Source: Kiritimatiellia bacterium (GTDB lineage Bacteria; Verrucomicrobiota; Kiritimatiellia; RFP12; UBA1067). From it: 35,173 nucleotides of DNA. The notes under the pieces were generated by a model, which saw only the letters and a list, made by a program, of their open reading frames with translations, ran no database searches and had not been told where the DNA came from. The stretch covers positions 1-35,173 of the forward strand of contig JAEDKA010000038.1 of assembly GCA_016296065.1 (NCBI GenBank), given 5' to 3'. The translations under genes and the position numbers were made by a program. This document shows, one piece after another, positions 7,638 through 13,547 of this stretch. The stretch's first letter is position 1. Every line of letters begins with the position of its first letter.

Positions 7638-7660
7638 GCACGACACACCATGCGTCGCAC
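7638..7660 (-). other. Intercistronic hairpin of cassette pair 4
   Basis: On the minus strand GTGCGACGCA pairs with TGTGTCGTGC around loop TGG, ten pairs including GU. Stem positions 5-9 differ in sequence from the other copies but still pair. Confidence 0.7.
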
Positions 7661-7668
7661 ATAAATCA

Positions 7669-8307
7669 TTATAGTTCGGGAGCTGGGAATCTCAACCCTT
7701 GAGTTTCAGAAGTGCCGGCAACCCAGATGCCCTGACCAGGTGCAAAAGTGACGTCGGTCACAACTTCAAAGGTGTCGGCATCAATCCATGCTTCCTGATC
7801 TCCGCTGTCACCAGCATAATCAATCCAGTTGTACATTGCAACACCATTGCCGTAAGCATCCAAGGTCTGCATGTACACATTGTCCGATGTAGCATCGCCT
7901 GTAGGAACAATGTCCTGAAGGTTTACCGCAACAGGGAAAGGATTGACTACAGCTGTGAATCCATTTTTCAACGCTACGTTCACATCTGAAGTTCCAACTT
8001 TACCTGATGACTGAAATCCCTGTGAAGAGGAGGTGCCCGCAACCCAGAGACCTTGCCCCGGTTGGATTTCCACATCAGTAACTATCTCAAACGTGTCTGC
8101 GTCAATCCAAGCCTTCTGGTCACCGCTATCGCCAGCATAGTCAATCCAGTTGTACATTGCAACGCCATTGCCGTACGCGTCGAGTGTTTGCATATATACA
8201 TTGTCAGAAGTATCATCGCCAGTGGGAATGATTGACTGAATTGGCATGGCCACATCACTTCCGATGTTTACAAACTGGACGCCTGTCATGGTAAACCCAG
8301 CTTGCAA
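7669..8307 (-). CDS. Two-repeat protein of cassette pair 4
   Basis: 212 aa from TTG 8307, or 206 aa from ATG 8289 (MTGVQF), which is homologous to the other copies and perhaps the better start. The two repeats carry NVYMQTLDAYGNGVAMYNW, IDYAGDSGDQ and PGQGLWVAGTS, joined by SGKVGTSDVNV and VNPFPVAV, with the end RFPAPEL. The two halves are near-identical at DNA level too. The frame runs upstream through SRFVGYGQAGLQAGF to a TAG without an ATG. Its 5' leader matches that of pair 2. Function unknown. Confidence 0.75.
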   Translation of the reverse strand: MQAGFTMTGVQFVNIGSDVAMPIQSIIPTGDDTSDNVYMQTLDAYGNGVAMYNWIDYAGDSGDQKAWIDADTFEIVTDVEIQPGQGLWVAGTSSSQGFQSSGKVGTSDVNVALKNGFTAVVNPFPVAVNLQDIVPTGDATSDNVYMQTLDAYGNGVAMYNWIDYAGDSGDQEAWIDADTFEVVTDVTFAPGQGIWVAGTSETQGLRFPAPEL

Positions 8308-8407
8308 CCCAGCCTGCCCGTAGCCGACAAAGCGGGAAAGCCGCTACAAGCCCGCTAAATGAGCCCGTGACGGCGATCTGCCCAAATCGCAAGTGCAGAA
8401 TATAGCA

Positions 8408-8437
8408 GAAGAGCGGCCTCGTTTGAGGTCGCTCTTC
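8408..8437 (-). terminator. Hairpin terminator after pair 5
   Basis: Minus strand GAAGAGCGACCTC, loop AAAC, GAGGCCGCTCTTC. Near-identical to 1219-1248 and in the matching place between two tandem cassettes. The 8310-8407 stretch is the leader of pair 4. Confidence 0.65.
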
Positions 8438-8460
8438 GTGCGGCTTTTATCGCCTTTACC

Positions 8461-8937
8461 TTAGGCGCGTTTGCGCTTCAAAGCGAGGCCAGCCATGCCG
8501 AGAAGGAGCAGAAGCCCGCTCGTCGGCTCTGGGACTGCCGCCCAGTTGGAAGCGTTCTGGGTGGCAGAGGCCATGTTTCCAAAGGCGATGCCCTTAGTGC
8601 CGGTAGCTGACGCTACAACATTTATATTGCCCGATGTAAATGTTACTTCTTTCCCATTATAGTCAGTTGTAATAGTGAAATAGAAGTCGTAGGCTGTTTC
8701 CGCCGCAAGTGCCTCATCGGAGATCGCCAATTCAAAGGTCTTTGCCACGAGTGCGCCATTGTTGACTGCGGTACTTGTCAGTGCGGAACTAGACAGGGCA
8801 TCACAGAACAATTCGGCTGTTCCAGCGAACTTGTTTCCGTCCGGTCCATAGATGTTGGCCCCAGACCACTTGAAGGATGCTGCATTTGCCGCAACACCAG
8901 CGACTATGACAGCCGCAAGAATGAGTAGTTTCTTCAT
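8461..8937 (-). CDS. PEP-CTERM sorting-domain protein, cassette pair 5
   Basis: 158 aa. Signal peptide MKKLLILAAVIVAGVAANA, then SFKWSGANIYGPDGNKF, a beta-rich body with YDFYFTITTDYNGKEVTFTS and the tail VPEPTSGLLLLLGMAGLALKRKRA. AAGGAAAC lies 8 nt upstream of ATG 8937. Closest to the pair 2 PEP-CTERM protein in its opening. Second gene of leftward pair 5. Exported, role unknown. Confidence 0.85.
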   Translation of the reverse strand: MKKLLILAAVIVAGVAANAASFKWSGANIYGPDGNKFAGTAELFCDALSSSALTSTAVNNGALVAKTFELAISDEALAAETAYDFYFTITTDYNGKEVTFTSGNINVVASATGTKGIAFGNMASATQNASNWAAVPEPTSGLLLLLGMAGLALKRKRA

Positions 8938-8956
8938 TTTTGTTTCCTTTTTTTAA

Positions 8957-8979
8957 GCGCATGAGCCTATCCCACGCAC
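8957..8979 (-). other. Intercistronic hairpin of cassette pair 5
   Basis: On the minus strand GTGCGTGGG pairs with CTCATGCGC around loop ATAGG, nine pairs counting GU. It lies 10 nt after the stop of the two-repeat gene. Confidence 0.7.
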
Positions 8980-8989
8980 ATAAATCCGA

Positions 8990-9670
8990 TTAGAGTTCTG
9001 GGGCGGGGAAACGAAGAAACTCAGTAGTCTTAGTTCCCTCAACCCAGAGTCCCTGACCAGGCTCAAAGGTTACACCTTCTACCAATGTATAGGTGTCATC
9101 ACACCAACCCTTGGGATCGCCCCAATCCAAGTACATGTAGCTGTCTACGGTCACGCCGGATGCACTGAGCGTCTGTATGCCGATGCCACCATTGGTATCA
9201 ATATCGTCTCCTTCAGGAATGATATCTTGAAGATTGATCGCGACAGGGAACGGGTTGCCCGTCGCGGTAAATCCCGAGCGAAGCCGAACGGTTACATCTT
9301 TACGCCCTACCTTACCTGCGGACCTAATAGCAGCATCTGTGCTAGTGCCTTCTGTCCAAAGGCCAGTTCCCGCAGGGAAAGTTACTCCTTCGACCAAAGT
9401 GTACGAATCATCACACCAACCCTTGGGGTCTCCCCAGTCGAGATACATATAACTATCAACAGTCACCCCTGAGGCGCTAAGAGTCTGTATGCCGATACCA
9501 CCGTTTGTATCAACATCATCCCCAACAGGAGTCAAGTCATCCAAAGCGATTTCACCTTCTCCATTTACTGGTATAAACTGCGGAGTCAGCATTGTAAAGC
9601 CCGATTTCAGCCCGCTCTGAGCGTAGCCGACGAGCGTTTGCATATGGGCGGGAGGCTGAATTATAGGCAT
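8990..9670 (-). CDS. Two-repeat protein of cassette pair 5
   Basis: 226 aa from ATG 9670, or 200 aa from ATG 9592 (MLTPQF), the position shared with the other copies. This is the only copy in which an ATG precedes the VGYAQSGLKSGF segment, giving MPIIQPPAHMQTL as a leader that does not look like a signal peptide. The repeats contain GDDVDTNGGIGIQTLSASG, YLDWGDPKGWCDD and GTGLWTEG or GQGLWVEG, joined by SAGKVGRKDVTV and GNPFPVAI, with the end RFPAPEL. Shares the DTxGGxxIQ signature with pair 2. Function unknown. Confidence 0.75.
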   Translation of the reverse strand: MPIIQPPAHMQTLVGYAQSGLKSGFTMLTPQFIPVNGEGEIALDDLTPVGDDVDTNGGIGIQTLSASGVTVDSYMYLDWGDPKGWCDDSYTLVEGVTFPAGTGLWTEGTSTDAAIRSAGKVGRKDVTVRLRSGFTATGNPFPVAINLQDIIPEGDDIDTNGGIGIQTLSASGVTVDSYMYLDWGDPKGWCDDTYTLVEGVTFEPGQGLWVEGTKTTEFLRFPAPEL

Positions 9671-9780
9671 CTTGTGATTTTAAGGGGACAGAGATGGTGC
9701 AGTAAAGTGTAGTGCGAGAAGGGGAGGATCGAGTAGATTATCAGTGAAGAGAAGGGGTACAGGCAGAGTCGACCTCAGAG

Positions 9781-9879
9781 TTCCCGCGCGACTCAAGCGG
9801 CTCGACAAGTGTCGTCCAGAGGCTGATTACTCAGAAAGAGTACGCCGTCCAGTGGGCGATGATATTGGCCGAGTTGTAG
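9781..9879 (+). pseudogene. Frameshifted remnant of a SHOCT-like C-terminal module
   Basis: Aligns base for base with 16205-16305, the end of the tyrosine recombinase gene, starting TTCCCGCGCG and ending GCCGAGTTGTAG, but lacks 2 nt near 9811. The first part reads PARLKRLDK and, after a frame change, LITQKEYAVQWAMILAEL then stop. The rest of 9671-9900 shows no other gene. Confidence 0.7.
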
Positions 9880-9903
9880 TTCGTCATGCTGTGAAGTAAA
9901 AAT

Positions 9904-9911
9904 GTTATAAT
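9904..9911 (+). promoter_or_regulatory. Extended -10 promoter of the solo PEP-CTERM gene
   Basis: TGT-TATAAT pattern (TGTTATAAT), ending 9 nt before ATG 9921, so the leader is only a few bases. No clear -35. Confidence 0.45.
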
Positions 9912-9920
9912 ATCAAAGAG

Positions 9921-10619
9921 ATGAGCGCAGAGATTCATTGCAACATTGTGAAATACGCCCACGGGTTAATCCTGTGTTGCGTGTTGTTCTGTGCTTCTTG
10001 CGCTGGGGCTGCCGGGGTCTCGTGGGGCGTATTTTCCGTTGCAGATTATAATTGGGGTGCTGGCGATGCCACCAGTGGGCATTCAATATGTTATTACGAT
10101 TACGGGTCGGAGAACCACGGGATAACCCCTGAAGCTGGATTCACCATTTCAAAGAAGAATGCAATCCTGTGGGAGCTTACGTTCACGGCAAATTACTCAA
10201 ATGCCGGAGCGAATGCGACATTTTGGGCAAAGGCTGCAGCGGGAACCATTCTGACATGGGACTGGATGAATTCTCAAAAGGCTCTCCTCGACATGGGGCT
10301 TGGCGGGTACAGCTCGGAAGGGACTCTAACCCTACTCAACAACAAGACCGCCTATATCGCGGTCTTTGGAGATTCATGGAATCCAGATCCGGCAGAGCGT
10401 TATTACACGGGATGGGTTGAGATACGAAATGTAAACGGCGAAATTGTCATCGACTCGTCGGCATTGTTGTTTTCCTCTCTTCGCGTAGGTAGCGGGGAGA
10501 CCTTTGACGGGCTGAATGCGATCCCCGAACCATCAAGTGCCTTGCTTATGTTGATCGGACTGGGACTGCTTGGCTTGCGGCGAAAGACGATCAAAATCAA
10601 AAAGTCCGACAGGCGTTGA
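9921..10619 (+). CDS. PEP-CTERM sorting-domain protein, unrelated to the cassettes
   Basis: 232 aa. A signal peptide covers about residues 10-31 (KYAHGLILCCVLFCASCAGA). The middle is aromatic and Gly-rich. The tail IPEPSSALLMLIGLGLLGLRRK fits the PEP-CTERM class, but with a different sequence and a longer basic end (TIKIKKSDRR) than the cassette proteins. AAAGAG directly precedes the ATG. No two-repeat partner and no intercistronic hairpin. It is followed at once by SHOCT-like debris. The substrate or role cannot be told from sequence. Confidence 0.75.
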   Translation: MSAEIHCNIVKYAHGLILCCVLFCASCAGAAGVSWGVFSVADYNWGAGDATSGHSICYYDYGSENHGITPEAGFTISKKNAILWELTFTANYSNAGANATFWAKAAAGTILTWDWMNSQKALLDMGLGGYSSEGTLTLLNNKTAYIAVFGDSWNPDPAERYYTGWVEIRNVNGEIVIDSSALLFSSLRVGSGETFDGLNAIPEPSSALLMLIGLGLLGLRRKTIKIKKSDRR

Positions 10620-10638
10620 TGTGTCGGGCTGTGCGGCA

Positions 10639-10763
10639 TTCCCGACCACCTCCAGAGGCTCAACAAGAACCTCGCCCAGGGGCCGCTCGCGCAAGATGAG
10701 CACGCAGTCCAGCGGGCGAGGATACTTTCCGAGCTGCGAGATCACAGAGGAACGGATGGGTAG
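10639..10763 (+). pseudogene. Orphan SHOCT-like C-terminal module
   Basis: Second copy of the recombinase tail: in frame from 10638 it reads IPDHLQRLNKNLAQG, then AQDEHAVQRARILSEL. The original stop position (10737-10739) is now CGA, and the frame runs on to TAG at 10761-10763. There is no start codon; an in-frame TGA lies at 10617-10619. This is a stranded fragment without an upstream gene body. Confidence 0.65.
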
Positions 10764-10804
10764 GGCAATGCGGAGAAAGGCAAGTATGATATACTATCGA
10801 CCTT

Positions 10805-10948
10805 ATGACAGCACATGAACAACGCATCCTCGTCATCGAGGACAACCCCAACTGGGTCGCCAAGACGGTGCAGATACTCCGTCTGCTCGGCTACCGGAAC
10901 GTCGAGACGGCCGAACTCCTCAAGGACGGCGTGGGGGTGTCGGCTTGA
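10805..10948 (+). pseudogene. Truncated response-regulator receiver domain
   Basis: 47-aa reading frame starting MTAHEQRILVIEDNPNW and continuing VQILRLLGYRNVETAELLKDGV. This is the beta1-alpha1-beta2 portion of a REC domain with its acidic pocket (ED). A full receiver is about 115 aa, and the phosphoacceptor Asp region is missing. An intact extended -10 (TGATATACT, about 10787-10795) precedes the ATG. The break falls where the abiE upstream region begins, suggesting loss by insertion or deletion. Confidence 0.7.
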
Positions 10949-10975
10949 CGTTCCAGTAGAGCAACGAATGGTGTT

Positions 10976-11092
10976 GTCAAAAGGTAAAAGTAATCCTTTA
11001 CTTTTGGCAATTTGTGGGGTTGATTTGAGAATCTGGTTTGTGCTACAATATCCGCTGTTGGCAAAAGGTAAAGTAAATCCTGTACTATTGAC
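10976..11092 (+). promoter_or_regulatory. abiE promoter and two palindromic operator-like boxes
   Basis: Box 1 (10978-11010) is a near palindrome: CAAAAGGTAAA ... TTTACTTTTG. Box 2 (11062-11092) is a degenerate copy directly before the ATG. The CAAAAGG starts are 84 bp apart, close to eight helical turns. Between them is an extended -10 TGCTACAAT (TACAAT at 11044-11049) with TTGATT 18 nt upstream. AbiEi proteins are known to repress their own operon by binding inverted repeats; that role here is inferred. Confidence 0.6.
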
Positions 11093-11629
11093 ATGACGGC
11101 ATACGAACAGATTTGGCCTGTGGCCGAAGACCACTATGGCATAATAACCACCGCGAAGGCGAGGGAACTTGGCGTTTCCAAGCAGAGCATGACCGCGATG
11201 GTGCAAAGCGGGCGGCTGACGCGGCTCGGTCATGGCGTCTACCAGGTTCAGCACCATGTTCCCGGGCTGAACGACGTCTATGCGTTCGCAAACGCCGTCG
11301 TGGGCGAGGACGCCTACCTGCGGGGCGCATCCGTTCTGTATATGCTTCGCCTTACGCCGGCTAACCCGACGGCGTTCTACGTAGGCACGCCGAAGCGTGT
11401 TAGGCGTCGTCTTCCGCGCGGCTTCCGCGTCCGGGACAACACACAGTGCGACACGGTGGAATACGAGGGGTATGAAGGCATAAAGTGCCAGAGGCTGGCC
11501 GATGCGCTTGAGTCCGCAAGGACTGACGGCTCGGTCGAACTTGACAGGATTGCGGACGCCGCCGCTGCGGCCAACGAGAAAGGACTGCTGACAGATGAAG
11601 AATGCGCCAAATTCCAAGTCCAACCTTGA
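11093..11629 (+). CDS. abiEi: AbiEi-like type IV antitoxin / transcriptional regulator
   Basis: 178 aa. The N-terminal winged-helix part (about residues 8-50: AEDHYGIITTAKARELGVS, then GRLTRLGHGVYQV) matches the AbiEi_4 pattern, followed by the AbiEi-type domain. In characterised AbiE systems this protein represses transcription and counters the toxin without direct binding. The 3' end overlaps the abiEii start by 35 nt, giving translational coupling. Two palindromic boxes flank its promoter. It lies in the accessory island after a broken response regulator. Confidence 0.85.
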   Translation: MTAYEQIWPVAEDHYGIITTAKARELGVSKQSMTAMVQSGRLTRLGHGVYQVQHHVPGLNDVYAFANAVVGEDAYLRGASVLYMLRLTPANPTAFYVGTPKRVRRRLPRGFRVRDNTQCDTVEYEGYEGIKCQRLADALESARTDGSVELDRIADAAAAANEKGLLTDEECAKFQVQP

Positions 11630-12419
11630 CCGTGCGCTCCAGCGATTTGCCGGGGACTTCGCACGGGCGAACGAACTAAGGGGGCAGATGGCAAACGCCA
11701 TCGTGGCTCAGATGATAGGCGACGGCGTCGTCAAGGGCGGCAGCGGACTCAGGTTCCGCTACGGGGAGAAGCTCACGAGAGTGACGATGGATCTTGACAC
11801 CGCGTGGAAGACGGACCTGGACGCGTTCCTGGGGCACCTGAAGAAGCGCCTTGCCGCAGGGTGGAACGGCTTTTCGGGGGAGGTCAGGGTGCTTGCGCCC
11901 GCAAAGCCCCGTGGCGTCCCCTTCGACTACGTCATGCAGCCGTGCGACGTCAAGCTGAAGTATCTCGGCGTCCCCTGGTTCACCGTGGAGCTTGAGGTGG
12001 GGCACAACGAAATCGGGGATGCCGACGAGTGCGACATGCTGGAACTACCCGCCGAACTCCTGGAGCTCTTTGCGTTTCTTGCGCTGCCGAAGCCGTCTCC
12101 GATTCCGGCGATGCGCCTTGAGTACCAGATTGCCCAGAAGCTTCACGGTGCAAGTGCGCCTTCGAGCAAGCGGGCGCACGACCTCATAGACCTCCAGCTC
12201 ATAATGGCCAATGCCAAGATTGACCTGCATCGTGCATCGGAGCTCTGCCGCAAGCTCTTTAGGTACAGAAAGGTGCATGAGTGGCCTCCAAGAATCGCAA
12301 AGGGAGAAACATGGGAATCGGCGTACAATGGACAGAAGGGTGATCTTCCCGTGCTTCCTACAGTCGATGAAGCTGTAGTATGGGCTAACGAACTCATAGA
12401 AAAAATAAACAAGGCCTGA
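11595..12419 (+). CDS. abiEii: AbiEii-like nucleotidyltransferase toxin
   Basis: 274 aa, nucleotidyltransferase fold of the AbiEii/AbiEii-like group (DUF1814 class). The GGS motif (VKGGSGLRFRY, about residues 46-56) and the acidic motif MDLDTA (about 69-74) form the DNA polymerase beta-like catalytic set. LEYQIAQKLHG and RAHDLIDLQL correspond to the conserved C-terminal helical motifs. Characterised members modify tRNA or bind GTP and block growth, and some abort phage infection. AAAGGA about 10 nt upstream of ATG 11595 supports the start. Conserved residues look intact. Confidence 0.85.
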   Translation: MKNAPNSKSNLDRALQRFAGDFARANELRGQMANAIVAQMIGDGVVKGGSGLRFRYGEKLTRVTMDLDTAWKTDLDAFLGHLKKRLAAGWNGFSGEVRVLAPAKPRGVPFDYVMQPCDVKLKYLGVPWFTVELEVGHNEIGDADECDMLELPAELLELFAFLALPKPSPIPAMRLEYQIAQKLHGASAPSSKRAHDLIDLQLIMANAKIDLHRASELCRKLFRYRKVHEWPPRIAKGETWESAYNGQKGDLPVLPTVDEAVVWANELIEKINKA

Positions 12420-12436
12420 CGAGCGAAATAGCAGGC

Positions 12437-12598
12437 CTACTCAAGCGATTCAAGAGTAAGCGGGCGGATGCCGAGGTTGCGGAGTTTGTCGTTCTGCGAC
12501 TCCCAGTAGTTGATGAGGGCATTTCCACTCATTGTCTCTTTGGCTCGCTCCAGATCTGCCTTTGTGCGCTCGTATTTCGTGGTCGCGCGAAGCGCCAT
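12437..12598 (-). CDS. Small hypothetical protein
   Basis: 53 aa reading MALRATTKYERTKADLERAK, then ending RPLTLESLE. Charged and mostly helical, without signal peptide or membrane segment, and not recognised. No clear ribosome binding site, so this could be an orphaned fragment. It fills most of the 12420-12654 gap between two toxin-antitoxin pairs and is convergent with abiEii. Confidence 0.4.
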   Translation of the reverse strand: MALRATTKYERTKADLERAKETMSGNALINYWESQNDKLRNLGIRPLTLESLE

Positions 12599-12654
12599 AA
12601 TTGCGCAACCGACTAACCCATTACAAAATTGCTATTTTGCCATGAACCGAGCCG

Positions 12655-12684
12655 TTGACCGACATGATAGAATTATGATATAAT
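12655..12684 (+). promoter_or_regulatory. Promoter of the Phd/ParE pair
   Basis: TTGACC (12655-12660), an 18-nt spacer and TATAAT (12679-12684); the -10 is also TGA-extended. ATGATA occurs twice between and over the boxes (ATGATAGAATTATGATA) and may be an antitoxin binding site. Confidence 0.7.
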
Positions 12685-12715
12685 GCTGACATAACGATTT
12701 GAAAAAGGAGCCACA

Positions 12716-12979
12716 ATGTACGCAACGCAAATTAGACCAGTAACGGACTTGCGCAATCGCTATCCTGAAGTGGAAAGCGACCTGGAGCGCGGCCCTGTCG
12801 TTCTTACGAAAAACGGATACGGTACGTCCGTGCTGGTTAGCATAAGCCTTTATGACAAACTGATGGCGAAGCAGGCGCTGTACGAAGCGATTGAAAAATC
12901 GGAAGCGGAAATTGACGCAGGGCAGGGACTTGATGCAAAGGCGGCACTTGCGAAGATGAGGTCGACGCTTCATGTATAA
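12716..12979 (+). CDS. Phd/YefM family antitoxin
   Basis: 87 aa. The N-terminal half has the Phd/YefM DNA-binding fold (IRPVTDLRNRYPEVESDLER, then GPVVLTKNGYGTSVLVS, ISLYDKL). The C-terminal half (EKSEAEIDAGQGLDAKAAL) is the flexible toxin-wrapping helix typical of antitoxins. AAGGAG (12705-12710) sits 5 nt before the ATG. The stop overlaps the toxin ATG by 8 nt. Such antitoxins repress their own promoter in complex with the toxin. Confidence 0.9.
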   Translation: MYATQIRPVTDLRNRYPEVESDLERGPVVLTKNGYGTSVLVSISLYDKLMAKQALYEAIEKSEAEIDAGQGLDAKAALAKMRSTLHV

Positions 12980-13292
12980 GGTAGTAATCTCACCTTCGGC
13001 CAACGCCGATCTGTTCAATGCGCTCAAATATATCGCCTTTGAGCTTGAAAACCCTCAGGCTGCGGCAAAACTTGCTGATGGAATTGAAAAGTGCTACACC
13101 GACCTTGAGGAATTCCCCGCCGCACATGAATTCTGTCGCGATCCAGTTCTTGCTCGAATAGGGTATCGCCGATATGCTGTAGGCAACTACCTTGTCATCT
13201 TTCGTATAGTTGAAGACATGAAGGAAGTTCGTGTTTTGCATATCTTCCACTCATTGCAGAACTACCACGAAATCCTTAAAGGCGAAATCTAA
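12972..13292 (+). CDS. RelE/ParE family toxin
   Basis: 106 aa, usual length for the family. The RelE/ParE fold is indicated by YKVVISPSANADLFNALKYI at the start, RDPVLARIGYRRYAVGNY in the middle and VRVLHIFHSLQNYHEIL at the end. The C-terminal region resembles ParE (gyrase-targeting) as much as RelE (mRNA-cleaving), so the target cannot be fixed. Translationally coupled to the antitoxin. The 255-bp gap after it is G-rich and holds repeats rather than genes. Confidence 0.88.
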   Translation: MYKVVISPSANADLFNALKYIAFELENPQAAAKLADGIEKCYTDLEEFPAAHEFCRDPVLARIGYRRYAVGNYLVIFRIVEDMKEVRVLHIFHSLQNYHEILKGEI

Positions 13293-13400
13293 TGTTGCCC
13301 CGCCTGGGGGCACACCCTGCGAAACGCCTGTTTTCCTGGCGGTTGGCGGTTGAGAAGGGGGAGAAGTGGCGCTGGGGAGTGGTGGGAGTTTGGTAAAGTA

Positions 13401-13431
13401 GGAACGAACGGGGCTCCGCCCCGCACCCCGG
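13401..13431 (+). repeat. REP-like palindrome, copy A
   Basis: GGAACGAACG followed by hairpin GGGGC-TCC-GCCCC and GCACCCCGG. Copies B (13903-13933) and C (14141-14174, inverted) lie inside the adjacent transposase gene. Confidence 0.75.
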
Positions 13432-13433
13432 TG

Positions 13434-13484
13434 GTGGCTGGGGGAGCCGCGAGCTGGGGGTGGCTGGGGGGCCGCGAGCTGGGG
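13434..13484 (+). repeat. Tandem 26/25-bp direct repeat
   Basis: Two adjacent units, each starting GTGGCTGGGGG and ending CCGCGAGCTGGGG, differing by one A. They lie just after REP-like copy A in the 13293-13547 gap. Confidence 0.8.
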
Positions 13485-13532
13485 CGGCGATTTCAATGGG
13501 AACCTGGTTGTCTATAGGGGAGGCGATTTTGG

Positions 13533-13538
13533 TATAAT
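13533..13538 (+). promoter_or_regulatory. -10 box of the Y1 transposase gene
   Basis: TGGTATAAT: a TGn-extended TATAAT ending 9 nt before the ATG at 13548, so the transcript would be leaderless or nearly so, consistent with the absence of a ribosome binding site. Confidence 0.45.
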
Positions 13539-13547
13539 TTTTCGCCG

